DNA of 50,910 nucleotides from Calditrichota bacterium (GCA_003854985.1 RQOG01000149.1:1-50910); one strand, 5' to 3'; shown: positions 17,227-26,182, counted from the stretch's first letter. Notes: a model not told the origin generated them from the sequence alone. Program-made: numbers and translations.

Positions 17227-20200
17227 CTACTTAACCAGCAGCATTTTACGGGTTTCTACCTGGCCGTTTATATTTATTTTATAATAGTATACCCCGCTGG
17301 CCAGTGAAGTCCCATCAAATACAGTCTGGTAACTGCCTGCCGCTTTGGTCTCATTCACCAGTTCTTTAACCAGTCTTCCGAGTGAATCATAGACTTTTAT
17401 GGAAACCTTACCATCTACAGGAATTGAATAATAAATCGTCGTGGCAGGATTAAATGGATTAGGATTATTGCTGATGTTAAATTCATTCGGTTTATCGGCA
17501 ATCGATTTTTCTGTTTCAATTTGTTCATCGGAGTAGCCGAGATTTTTCAACTCATTTGCCGCTAAATGCACTAATGGATTGTCAGAATATTCCCTAATGA
17601 TTGTTTTAAAACATTCTTCAGCTTGCGCAGAATTATTTAAATCATATAAAAGCGTTAATCCCTTTACATATAAAATATTGCAGACATAATCATCATCCGA
17701 TTTGTACTTTTCGAGCAGGTTATCTGCGATTATAATTGCATTCGTGTAATCATTTACGGTTTTGTAATAATCTATCATCCGTCTCTCAGCCAATGGTATT
17801 AATGCCGTGTATTCTTTGTCTTCTATAATACCCGTAAGAAAATTTTTCATGCCGGCGGCGTCACTTTTTCCCCTCAGATCGTCTACTCTTCGATAACACC
17901 GGGCAGAAGCCATAAACGCAATCTTTGATAAAGGCGAGTCAGGATTGTTTTTAATAAATTCCGTAAAATCCGCTATCACTTTTTCATACTCATTACAGTA
18001 TGAGTCTTTGTTAAAAGCGCTTTTTGTATTAAGAGCGTCAATTAATCTTTTATTGATATCGAAATAGGCTGAATTTATCTTTCCAAATTCTGATTTTTCG
18101 GGATTATCATCATTTGCCGAAACGACATAGTTGTCGTTTTTCATTTGTTGGCCGGGATTAACCTTATATAAGGGGCAGCTTTGATTACCGTAAGTATAAA
18201 CTGTACTGGAACTGCTTGAAATCGAAGGAATGCCACCGTCATAATAGCAATAGTATGCTTCGATAGAGGAGAATAGATAAGCTTTTAAATCTAAAGCAGT
18301 GCCACAAAAATAGGAATTCTCAATATTGACATTAGAACCGCAATATGAATCAATTCCCCTAAGGTTATGACATGATAAAGATACTTCTAAATCTATCTCA
18401 CTTCCATCATAGCAATGTATTCCGGCTTGTGAATACTGTGCAGAAAGATTATATCCACTAGCATCACTATTATAAAGTGTAAAACCTATCGTGCTCTGGT
18501 CAATTCCATCAACATTTAGATTAGCAAGTATTGTATAGTCTCCTTCGCTAATAAAGACGCTTTTTGCTCCAAAACCGACTCCATAAAAATAATCGCAATT
18601 TGAGAGGATTAGATTTCCAAAATGATTATAAGATGAACTTCCTATTATAGAAAGACTGGTTTTATTATAGACACTTACATTTTCATTAAAATTTCCATCT
18701 ATCAAGAAGATTGTATTGGTCGATCCCGCATAATTAGATGCTGTCTGAATCCTACCACACAAGCCCCTTAAATTATTATTGGCTGATAAAGTTGCCCTCA
18801 TTCCGTTTATGGTTGCGCCGGATTCTTTATTTATTGTGCCGCCGGTTGAGATTATAGAATATGTACCAAGATTGACAGTAGCTCCCGAAGCAATAGTTAA
18901 TGTTACTCCGGATGGGACGGTTATATTGCTTGATAGAGTCTGTGAACCTGATACTTTAACAGTTTGGCCTGAAACTGATACATTTATAGCCTCAGAAATA
19001 CTTGAAAAGGCTTCCGGTACATAAAGATATGTTGTTGAATTATAAGCATCTATCCTACCGTATCCATATGCATTAGTAAAATTCTGCCCACCCATGCCTG
19101 GAACTTTTGTTGCATTTTGTGTGAAGCACCCTTTGGTTTCCTGCCACGATAAATTACCATTTTGATCTAACAATAACGCTGCAATTCCCGCAATATGAGG
19201 AGCTGATGCAGATGTTCCATAAAAAAGAGGATCCCCACCTGACCAAATTCCTGATGTTCCAACATAAGTTTGAACGCCATCAATACCACAAATTGTAGGC
19301 GTTGCTCGTTCAATATAAGAAACAGGATTTCCATTCGTATCATAGCTGTAAATTCGAGAAGGACCGTGCGAGCTATAAGAAGCTATAGTTTGCGGTGAAG
19401 ATGCATTCAATGCGCCAACGCTTATACACGAACTGGCTGCCGCATGCGGCTTTATACCTCCATCAGTGATATAATTAAAAGCCCCTGTATATGGGCCATT
19501 TGCATGCCCCATCAATTTCACAACTCTTGGAGAGCTTACCGAATAAAACTTTACTCTTAAATAAACGGTGACTGAGGAACCGTTGTCATTTGTCCATGAA
19601 AAATATTCATAAGGTGTATCATCACCATTTTGTCTACGAGTACTTCTTTTTAATACGTTTGAAGCTGTACTAGACCCATCATATAAGTATAAATCATAAT
19701 CATCGTTTGAATCTCCCCATTTGTTAGCCCATTGCATAACAACCTGAAAAGTTTCACCTGGCCCAACAGATATGGAATTTACTTCAGTTGATCCTGAAAA
19801 CTCCATCCAACTGTTGCTATTGTTGTCAACGGATTGGCCTGTCCATGTTTTTTCCGCATAATTCCCCGCTGAAGAGATATATTTGACACCATTTGCTGTT
19901 GCCTGATCAATTGCATCTGCAATCGTTCCATCTTCAAACATTGGTTCCAGTGGATACCAAACATCATCTATTATTATATTACAATTTGCATTCCTTAGCG
20001 CTGTTATACTATTCGCTATACCAATTTCACCATAATAATGGTCTGAAAACGCTAAAGAAGCACCAGGCGCTATATCATGAACTATTTCTGCTATAGCGGT
20101 ACCTTCGTCGCCACTAATTCTATTATTAATAACCTGAAACCCCGCTGGCAAATCATCTGAATTTATTGCATCTTGCCTATGATCTACGCCATCAGAGATA

Positions 20201-20811
20201 ATCCCAACTTTAAATCCCATACCATTTATACTGTATGTCGAACGGGTATTTGAAGCATTGAGTATCCCATCTCCTGAAGTTGTATAATCTCCAACTTCTG
20301 TAATAGTTACTGGTATACAGCTAATGCCATTAATATTATTATTATTTGCTATGCTTTCAATCATATCAAATGGGACTTTACAGGTGATTCTTTTAAAATT
20401 TTTATCCACATACTCAACCAAAATTCCCTTTTCTTTTAGCCATTCAATGCTTTTTGAATCAACCTGATCCATATAAACATCTGCAAGAATATTCCCATTA
20501 TCGTCAATCTGCAAATTGTTATTTGAAAAACGTTTATGTATACTTTTTTTAGCAGCATTAGTACGATTGGTCCCTTCAGCCTTAAGCTGTATTACCACAT
20601 CAAGTATAATCATATCAACCTTGGCGAGATGTTCAGGTAATTTTCCTTTAGCATCATTGATTTTTTCTACAGATTTTGAATAGTTTATTATTTGTATTAA
20701 TGAATCACTATTCTGGGCGTGTGTTATTTCTGTATTTAAAAATAAAATTGATAAAAATATCAGAAATATAAATATTTTATTGTGAGTTATTATATGTTTA
20801 ATACTATACAT
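17227..20811 (-). CDS. Secreted S8-type subtilase with T9SS tail, atypical triad
   Basis: A 1194-residue exported protein. Signal peptide 1-32; pro-region about 40-170; subtilisin-like domain about 195-600 with Asp207 (IISDGVD), oxyanion Asn317 (SSAGN) and Ser534 (YGTSASAPH). At the place of the catalytic His (normally HGT) it reads DE236GTA, so the triad appears as Asp-Glu-Ser; a His is nearby (H245). A galactose-binding-like insert lies near 345-440. Residues 600-900 are beta-helix-like, 950-1105 are TPR-like helices, and 1110-1194 form a T9SS sorting tail (NPNPFNPATT, ending RKMLLVK). Likely a surface protease, or a degenerate one. GGAG precedes the ATG. Base composition looks more AT-rich than the met block. 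Confidence 0.8.
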   Translation of the reverse strand: MYSIKHIITHNKIFIFLIFLSILFLNTEITHAQNSDSLIQIINYSKSVEKINDAKGKLPEHLAKVDMIILDVVIQLKAEGTNRTNAAKKSIHKRFSNNNLQIDDNGNILADVYMDQVDSKSIEWLKEKGILVEYVDKNFKRITCKVPFDMIESIANNNNINGISCIPVTITEVGDYTTSGDGILNASNTRSTYSINGMGFKVGIISDGVDHRQDAINSDDLPAGFQVINNRISGDEGTAIAEIVHDIAPGASLAFSDHYYGEIGIANSITALRNANCNIIIDDVWYPLEPMFEDGTIADAIDQATANGVKYISSAGNYAEKTWTGQSVDNNSNSWMEFSGSTEVNSISVGPGETFQVVMQWANKWGDSNDDYDLYLYDGSSTASNVLKRSTRRQNGDDTPYEYFSWTNDNGSSVTVYLRVKFYSVSSPRVVKLMGHANGPYTGAFNYITDGGIKPHAAASSCISVGALNASSPQTIASYSSHGPSRIYSYDTNGNPVSYIERATPTICGIDGVQTYVGTSGIWSGGDPLFYGTSASAPHIAGIAALLLDQNGNLSWQETKGCFTQNATKVPGMGGQNFTNAYGYGRIDAYNSTTYLYVPEAFSSISEAINVSVSGQTVKVSGSQTLSSNITVPSGVTLTIASGATVNLGTYSIISTGGTINKESGATINGMRATLSANNNLRGLCGRIQTASNYAGSTNTIFLIDGNFNENVSVYNKTSLSIIGSSSYNHFGNLILSNCDYFYGVGFGAKSVFISEGDYTILANLNVDGIDQSTIGFTLYNSDASGYNLSAQYSQAGIHCYDGSEIDLEVSLSCHNLRGIDSYCGSNVNIENSYFCGTALDLKAYLFSSIEAYYCYYDGGIPSISSSSSTVYTYGNQSCPLYKVNPGQQMKNDNYVVSANDDNPEKSEFGKINSAYFDINKRLIDALNTKSAFNKDSYCNEYEKVIADFTEFIKNNPDSPLSKIAFMASARCYRRVDDLRGKSDAAGMKNFLTGIIEDKEYTALIPLAERRMIDYYKTVNDYTNAIIIADNLLEKYKSDDDYVCNILYVKGLTLLYDLNNSAQAEECFKTIIREYSDNPLVHLAANELKNLGYSDEQIETEKSIADKPNEFNISNNPNPFNPATTIYYSIPVDGKVSIKVYDSLGRLVKELVNETKAAGSYQTVFDGTSLASGVYYYKININGQVETRKMLLVK

Positions 20812-20868
20812 TTCATTCTCCGTATTTTATATTGCTATTGTTTGGTAAAAGAATGCCGTAAAGAAGAT

Positions 20869-20951
20869 AAAAGCCCTCATTGGAATATCTTTCCATGCGA
20901 AAATTCTCTGGCGGAGATTTTTTTTGGTTAAGAATCGTGGGGGCTTTTTTA
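20869..20951. terminator. Structured element, probable bidirectional terminator
   Basis: An outer 11-pair stem (20869-20879 with 20938-20948, one G-T pair) encloses two hairpins: TGGAA/TTCCA (20881-20895) and TCTC/GAGA (20905-20917, extended past a mismatch). On the plus strand the stem ends in six T residues; on the minus strand it ends in TTTTAT. It lies between the 409-residue gene and the subtilase gene, both on the minus strand, so its likely role is to separate them. The three-way shape is more complex than usual for a terminator. Confidence 0.55.
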
Positions 20952-20995
20952 ATAAAGGTGGCGATCTCTCAACAGATAACATGTTTTTCATATAA

Positions 20996-22225
20996 TCACT
21001 CCGTATTTGTAAGTCTTATTGAAGATGCTTCAGGTAGAACGTATATTCCGCTACTATCTCCTGAAATCACATACAGGTTGTCTGTTTGTTTGTCCCACCT
21101 TAAGCCTCCAACTCTGCCATTTGCCGGCGTTTTTACCTTTGCCCATGTTTTACCCGCGTCAGTAGATTCAATAAGAATCTGCCCATTACCGGCAGCAAGA
21201 TGTCTCTCATTATTCGGCGAAGCTTCTATTGAAAATATGTTGGCAGGATGATCTGAATCCGTAAATAATTTTGTCCATGTTTTACCGTCATCTCTGCTCC
21301 CTAAAATAAAAGTCCTCATTCCTAAATAGATAGCCTGTGGATTTGTTGTAAAACAGATATCATCTACAACACTATCGAAATATACATACTCTGTTCCATC
21401 AGGCAGAAGAGTTTCCCAGATACCTTCAACACCGTTTGTGGATTTGATAAACCATGCCGGCCTCCAGGTAGGAGCGTCTCCTGCGCTGCCACTGCCTCCT
21501 GCATAAATAATAGTTGGATCATAAGGATCTTGTGAAAAAGAATTTGTCTGGGAAAAAGTATTTAAGTTTGGTTTGATAACAGCCTCCCAGGTTAAACCGG
21601 AATTGGTGCTTCTGTAAATCCCATCATTCCAGACATCGCCTGCGAATATTACATCAAATTGATGAGTGGGATTAAATAATACTTGCGCACTTTTCCACGG
21701 ATTAAATCTTCCACTGTCATCAGGCCACCAATAAGGTATAAATCCATATCCACTGTCGGCTTCAATCCAGTTTTCTCCTCCATCAACGGTTTTATAAATA
21801 CCCGGCACATTTGGTCCAAGTGTAATAATTACGGCAATCATTTCATTTTCGTTATTAGGGTTGATAATAACATCTGACATGCCTACTGTATTAGGACTAC
21901 TTACTCCTTTTAATGTATCTATTGAAATACCATTAATCAGGGTGTGGTGTTCTAATCCAATATATTCCCAGTCATTGTTTAAGGAAGATATCGGATGACG
22001 AAATAAACCATCAAAAGCTGCACATGCGTAAATGTAGTTCTTGGTAGTCTTAATATTAGTTATTAATTTTCCTTCCAATCCGATCGAAATCCAATTTCCA
22101 TTGCCATCGATTGGTTCATCTGGCGATATAATACAGCTTGGTATGACTAAAATAAAATAACTAATAGACAAAGCTAATAATATCTTCCCGATTGAATTAA
22201 ATATGAAAAAATTAAAAGTATACAT
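20996..22225 (-). CDS. Exported protein with Asp-box (sortilin/BNR-like) propeller
   Basis: A 409-residue protein with a hydrophobic N-terminus (12-30) ending at Cys31 (VIPSC); Pro before Ser makes this a poor lipobox, but a lipoprotein is plausible. Four Asp-box motifs of the type S/T-x-D/N-x-G-x-T/N-W are visible (KTVDGGENW, RSTNSGLTW, SRDDGKTW, ESTDAGKTW), the signature of sortilin/sialidase-type beta-propellers. No sialidase catalytic Arg triad can be recognised, so a binding role is more likely. GAGGA lies five bases before the ATG. It sits upstream of the subtilase on the same strand but is separated from it by the structured terminator. Confidence 0.68.
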   Translation of the reverse strand: MYTFNFFIFNSIGKILLALSISYFILVIPSCIISPDEPIDGNGNWISIGLEGKLITNIKTTKNYIYACAAFDGLFRHPISSLNNDWEYIGLEHHTLINGISIDTLKGVSSPNTVGMSDVIINPNNENEMIAVIITLGPNVPGIYKTVDGGENWIEADSGYGFIPYWWPDDSGRFNPWKSAQVLFNPTHQFDVIFAGDVWNDGIYRSTNSGLTWEAVIKPNLNTFSQTNSFSQDPYDPTIIYAGGSGSAGDAPTWRPAWFIKSTNGVEGIWETLLPDGTEYVYFDSVVDDICFTTNPQAIYLGMRTFILGSRDDGKTWTKLFTDSDHPANIFSIEASPNNERHLAAGNGQILIESTDAGKTWAKVKTPANGRVGGLRWDKQTDNLYVISGDSSGIYVLPEASSIRLTNTE

Positions 22226-22618
22226 ATAATCCTCAAACTGGTTTAATATTAAAAATCCAAATAGTGAATATTATTCTTAAAAATGTAGATAATTATAATT
22301 CTTTCAAATATTTTTAGTAAATAAATTTATTTGTTTCACTCCAAATTATCCTGCTAGTCGCAACAAAAAAACTCCATAACCCCTAAACCTCGCGGTTAGC
22401 CCGTCATAGAACCCCGTCAGGAGCCGGATTTACAACAGGATAAATATACAACAACATAATATATTTAAAATACCTTTCATAATTCCCTTTTTAAAATAAT
22501 TACCAATATCCGTATTGAGGTTGTATAAATCCAATAAAGATTTTATGAAATCTGTATCACTTGTACAACTCATTCCGAATAAAAATATTTTTCATCTTAA
22601 TACTTCCTTTCAAAATAA
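22226..22618 (-). other. Gene-free gap with relics and a weak terminator
   Basis: No full gene is seen. On the minus strand two tiny frames with good ribosome sites occur: one of 12 codons starting at about 22591 after AAAGGAAG, and one of 16 codons at 22430-22480 (MKGILNILCCCIFILL) after AAAGGG, which looks like a severed lipoprotein signal peptide. Further on, a hairpin with a GCGA tetraloop (CTAACC/GGTTTAG with a bulge, about 22384-22400) and a run of seven T residues (22365-22371) may form a weak terminator of the 24555-22619 operon. Confidence 0.35.
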
Positions 22619-23150
22619 TCATGGTAAAACATAAGCAGTATCATTAACAATCTTACCTGTCCAATAAGATTTATAGTTCGCAATGACTTCAATTGTGTCT
22701 TCATCAATATCTATTGTTCCATTATATTTTAGAACACTACCTTTCTTTGATTTAATGCTACCAAACAGAAGATAAAAACCTTCAATATGGTGTATACAAT
22801 GTGGATATGGTAAATCGAATATTATTTTTTCAATATCATCGTTAGATGATATTAATTCAGCCTCTTCAGTTGAGGTCGGATTAGGACGTTCCCCATTAAA
22901 ACCAACTTCTTCGGATGCTAATAAAAATATTGAATCGTCGATAGTAAACTCAGTTAACCGATATATATTTGTCCAATAATCATCATCACCACAGTTATCA
23001 TGGTAGGGAGAATTACAAAATCCAGTATGCCCATCATTGTATTCAGGATAGTTAAAACGATAAGGATCAGTGTCTTGCTGATAAATACTATCAGAACAAC
23101 ATGAATACACAAAAACAAGCCCTAAAAAAAAAGTATAAAAAAAATTTCAT
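22619..23150 (-). pseudogene. Lipoprotein gene with one-base frameshift in a T run
   Basis: The body (163 codons, frame opening with GTG at 23110) begins in the middle of a signal peptide. An ATG at 23148-23150 overlaps the stop of the upstream gene as ATGA, the usual coupled start, and reads MKFFLYFFF before leaving the frame. Removing a single T from either the nine-T run (23124-23132) or the eight-T run (23137-23144) gives MKFFLYFFLGLVFVYSC, a clean lipoprotein signal with Cys at the lipobox. So this is a real lipoprotein gene that is frameshifted, mis-assembled, or expressed by slippage. The mature part is acidic, with several Cys and no recognised domain. Confidence 0.65.
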
Positions 23151-23416
23151 TTGATTTTTTCCTGTATTTTTTTTTGTTCCAAAGGGTTAAATGTTGTATC
23201 GGATATAATCCCGCATCGCTTCTTAAATTCCTCTTGTGTTAGTAAAGACATTGAAGTTAATGCTGCTTTCCATTTATAATCCTTTTCTTTAATAATCTCA
23301 TTAGTTTTTGATATTCTCTCACTAGCTTCAGCTAAACGTTCCTGCTGAGCATAATTTTTAATCGTGCAGCATAATAATAATATCAAAACTACTAAAATTA
23401 CTTGTTTATTTTTCAT
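23147..23416 (-). CDS. Small secreted protein like a C1A peptidase prodomain
   Basis: An 89-residue protein with a signal peptide (hydrophobic VILVVLILLLCC, cut near YAQ). The mature part, about 65 residues, is helical and contains a stretch NEIIKEKDYKWKAALTSMSL then LTQEEFKKRCG, which resembles the N-terminal segment of bacterial papain-family (C1A) peptidases just before the catalytic domain. No catalytic domain follows: the next gene is the unrelated lipoprotein. It may be a stand-alone inhibitor-like peptide or the remains of a protease gene. I prefer the ATG at 23416 to the GTG at 23425 because AAGGTGAG is then well spaced. Its stop overlaps the next start (ATGA). Confidence 0.55.
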   Translation of the reverse strand: MKNKQVILVVLILLLCCTIKNYAQQERLAEASERISKTNEIIKEKDYKWKAALTSMSLLTQEEFKKRCGIISDTTFNPLEQKKIQEKIK

Positions 23417-23445
23417 CTTGCTCACCTTCCATTTTATATTGTTAT

Positions 23446-24555
23446 TTAAAAATTGATAAGCGGATTCCAGTGCGAATCTTCCGCTTGATCGATCAATCGT
23501 GTTTCTTTAGTCGAAATATTCAAAACATATACATAGGAATAAGATCTCATTACTTCACCTGGAATATTCTCGCTTAGAGTATAGGTTATATAAGTGTTAT
23601 TCGGACTGAATTCTATATTATAAAAACTGTAACTTTCGTTTTCATCAGTTAATCTGTTTAATTCGGTTTTTTCGCTATCATCAAGAAGGATTATTTTAGA
23701 AATGTCGTTTTCATAATCACGTTCTATGTAAGCTACTTTAGAATATTCTCTGGAAAATACGGGACGTAAAAATTTAATTCCATTTTCAGCTATTACTAAT
23801 GTGTCGGATTTCTTCGTAGTCAGGTTTATTCTCTTTATTAAGAAAGTAGCGCCCCCATTCCAGCTACTCGAATCCTCATGACATAAAACTGTATGATTAA
23901 TCGGATCATATCCATCCACCCATGCTGGATAAACACTATTCTCCTTAAAATCCAGAATCAATTCAGAAGATTTTGTAGCAATATTAATTCTATAAAGAAG
24001 TTCATCCTTTGTATATAATAATGAGTTTCCATGATCACTAAAATCTATAAAATACACCGATTCTGTTTCAAATAGTATTTGTTTTTCCGTTCCATCAGAA
24101 TTCATGATATAATAGTAAAATGGTTCTCCCATTTTGTGATAATGATAAATGAGTTTTTCGCTGTCGGGTGACCAAAGTATCGGATAAGCGCTTTCTCCAA
24201 TTTCAAAATCAGATGTTACGTTTATCTTACTATTATTAGTATTATCATATAGATAGATATCACATCCCCCAGCATTTTCCCGGTCATAACGAAAAGCAAT
24301 ATATTTTCCATCCGGCGTCCATAACGGATTATAAGCATCATCAAAGGGATTATTTGAAATATTTTTCTGATTATTTCCAAACCTGTTATTTGTAAATATC
24401 TGCCAGCGAGAATTGCTATCTAATTTTCGATAACACAGCTCAACCTCTGAATTTTGGTATGGGTTTGTTGTATGATCTTCACAAGTAAAACAAAAGGCAC
24501 AAGTTATAATCACTATTATTGATTTAAATTCAGAAAGAAACCTTTCTCTTTTCAT
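23446..24555 (-). CDS. Lipoprotein with TolB/WD40-like propeller
   Basis: A 369-residue exported protein. The N-terminal hydrophobic stretch (12-24) ends at Cys25 (FCFTC), a probable lipidation site. Residues 35-365 contain repeats typical of TolB-like WD40 beta-propellers: NPLWTPDGKYIAF, PILWSPDSEKLIY, NIEFSPNNTYITY and a closing HWNP. It probably binds a protein or glycan at the cell envelope; no Pal partner gene is nearby. GGGGATTTT precedes the ATG. First gene of a three-gene operon with the prodomain-like peptide (29 bases after it) and the frameshifted lipoprotein. The operon looks AT-richer than the met block, which may mean recent acquisition. Confidence 0.72.
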   Translation of the reverse strand: MKRERFLSEFKSIIVIITCAFCFTCEDHTTNPYQNSEVELCYRKLDSNSRWQIFTNNRFGNNQKNISNNPFDDAYNPLWTPDGKYIAFRYDRENAGGCDIYLYDNTNNSKINVTSDFEIGESAYPILWSPDSEKLIYHYHKMGEPFYYYIMNSDGTEKQILFETESVYFIDFSDHGNSLLYTKDELLYRINIATKSSELILDFKENSVYPAWVDGYDPINHTVLCHEDSSSWNGGATFLIKRINLTTKKSDTLVIAENGIKFLRPVFSREYSKVAYIERDYENDISKIILLDDSEKTELNRLTDENESYSFYNIEFSPNNTYITYTLSENIPGEVMRSYSYVYVLNISTKETRLIDQAEDSHWNPLINF

Positions 24556-24807
24556 AAAATCCCCATTTTACTTAAATCTCTCGCTTTAAATATTAGTCCA
24601 GATTTTTGGGTCCATTATATTGACAATGGTATAATTTTTTCTTTTCATTCTAAAAGTATCTTTCTAACCTGATCAATTCATAAAAGTATTAACATAGAAC
24701 TATGGCGGTTTTAACTTAAACAAAAATATCACCTTCTGACAAATAAAATAAGATCTTCTTTCTTCTAAAAAATTTCCTGATTTTAAAATTAAGTCTCTGG
24801 TATTCTA

Positions 24808-25455
24808 TTAATTCCTTTCCCCGGTCTTCCGCGCCTTTACATAGCTTTTATAAAACCGCGGGCAGCGGCGCTTCAGGCGGTATACCAGTTGATCCAACCG
24901 CTTTTTCAGAAGATCATTGCTCTGCCAGATAAGCTGCGCCAGACGGCGGGTATTGTTCACATAGATCCATTTTATATCGCCATTACTTTTGGCCAACGCG
25001 CCAAACCGGGAGATCGCTTCCTGTAATTCCTCGACATCCATATCATTCACCAGGTAGGCGCCCAAACCATGAATATTGGTCTGCAGCTCCGCGAGAATCA
25101 GGCTGGCTATATGCAGGGCTTCCGCATCGCCGGCGGTGCGGATATCGGAATAAGAAAAATCCACGGCCGCTTCCAAAAGCGTGTTCCTTTTGTCATAGGC
25201 ATACGCTTTAACCGCCGCGGCTAATTCACTGGCAATCATAGCCAGTTCATCCCTGGCTTTCACGCCCTTTCCATTAACATCATTTATTCTGTTTTTTTTA
25301 TCAGCCGTTAGTTTAGATATTTCTTTTAGATTACCGGAAAACTCGCCGGCAGTCTGGTGCACAATTTTATGTTCCTTTAGGATTTCTTTATTTCGTTCCA
25401 AAACCTTATTGACTTTCCGGAACATACACAGCGATTCATGATGCGTTCTGTTCAT
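24808..25455 (-). CDS. Conserved hypothetical protein, helical
   Basis: I do not recognise a named domain in this 215-residue protein. It is soluble, almost all alpha-helical and amphipathic, rich in Lys, Arg, Glu and Ala, with a basic C-terminus. It resembles a family of roughly 200-residue hypothetical proteins found singly in Bacteroidetes and relatives, from memory. AAGGGG lies seven bases before the ATG. GC content is clearly higher than the genes to its left. Flanked by a minus-strand terminator upstream, so it has its own transcript. Confidence 0.6.
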   Translation of the reverse strand: MNRTHHESLCMFRKVNKVLERNKEILKEHKIVHQTAGEFSGNLKEISKLTADKKNRINDVNGKGVKARDELAMIASELAAAVKAYAYDKRNTLLEAAVDFSYSDIRTAGDAEALHIASLILAELQTNIHGLGAYLVNDMDVEELQEAISRFGALAKSNGDIKWIYVNNTRRLAQLIWQSNDLLKKRLDQLVYRLKRRCPRFYKSYVKARKTGERN

Positions 25456-25548
25456 GATATACCCCTTATTCTGTTGCCGATTAAATGATTTGTCATAACG
25501 AAGTCTGTTCCGTGTATTATTAGATGAACACGATGTAATTTTCTTTTA

Positions 25549-25606
25549 ATAAAAGGCGGGCGGTAAAAGCGCATCGATTTATAATGCCTTTTAAACCTCC
25601 CGCCTT
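25549..25606 (-). terminator. Rho-independent terminator of the 91-residue gene
   Basis: An 8-bp GC-rich stem (25553-25560 with 25599-25606) is extended by a second helix with a small bulge (GGTAAAAG/CTTTTAAACC) and followed on the minus strand by TTTTATT. It lies 37 bases after the stop of the small gene at 25643. Confidence 0.8.
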
Positions 25607-25642
25607 CGTCCGGGGATGTTCCGGCTCTCCCCCTCTTAAAAT

Positions 25643-25918
25643 TCAGAGACTCGGATTCCTTCGCTTTTCACCCGCATAAATTAAATTCTTTTGATTTATG
25701 CTATGCAGCGCCTCAGATTCTCTTTTAATGGAGAACGTATAACCAAATTTCCAGCCGCGCTCATTTTCTTTACCAATATATCCGGGCATAGAAAGCATCT
25801 CTTTTACCCATTGCCGGGCATCGCTCTCTCTGCAGAATTTATATATCTTCCAATCCTGCGGATAGCCGTGAGCAGCCTTTCTGGTGGCAGGATCGTCGGT
25901 TAATCCGGCATACTTCAT
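25643..25918 (-). CDS. Small GIY-YIG-like protein
   Basis: A 91-residue protein starting at the ATG at 25918; longer versions upstream would add a hydrophobic, non-conserved stretch. The N-terminal pattern YAGLTDDPATRKAAHGYPQDW resembles the first strand and helix of GIY-YIG proteins (Y-x-G-x-T-x-x-x-x-R-x-x-x-H). A later W-x-x-E/K-M-L segment and GWKFGYT strand also recur in small proteins of this kind, from memory. Too short for a full nuclease with a catalytic Glu on a separate module, so activity is uncertain. Upstream lies the palindrome cluster at 26083-26144, which may be its operator. Confidence 0.5.
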   Translation of the reverse strand: MKYAGLTDDPATRKAAHGYPQDWKIYKFCRESDARQWVKEMLSMPGYIGKENERGWKFGYTFSIKRESEALHSINQKNLIYAGEKRRNPSL

Positions 25919-26082
25919 CTCTAACCCCAATATAAATTTATCAGATATGGAATTTATCGAAAACAACGCGAGTATTAACATTTATAACGTCAAATTATGT
26001 GCCAGATATTATTTACCGTGGTTAAGTAAATGATTTTAAACTGTTTAAGCTAAAATATACATAAAAATTATGAACCAGGACT

Positions 26083-26144
26083 GTGAACGATACTTCACAG
26101 TAACTGTGATCAATCGTTCACATTGTGTGAACAATAGTTCACAC
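26083..26144. repeat. Cluster of GTGAAC palindromes
   Basis: In 62 bases there are four exact GTGAAC/GTTCAC half-sites and one near-match, arranged as overlapping inverted repeats: GTGAACGAT (26083-26091) with ATCGTTCAC (26113-26121); TCACAGTAACTGTGA (26095-26109); GTTCACATTGTGTGAAC (26116-26132); GTGTGAACAATAGTTCACAC (26125-26144). No T run follows on either strand, so it does not look like a terminator. It lies between the phosphatase stop (26183) and the small gene start (25918). Best guess is an operator array for a dimeric regulator. Confidence 0.55.
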
Positions 26145-26182
26145 CCGGCCGGCTATGGATCGCATAAAATATTTGTGATTTT

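Noticed and set aside
22381..22440. Possible tRNA or structured RNA in the GC-richer patch
   Set aside because: No tRNA arms or T-loop consensus; only one short tetraloop hairpin and a T run could be found.
26083..26144. CRISPR-like repeat array
   Set aside because: The repeated unit is a six-base half-site in alternating orientation with uneven spacing; there are no spacers and no cas genes.
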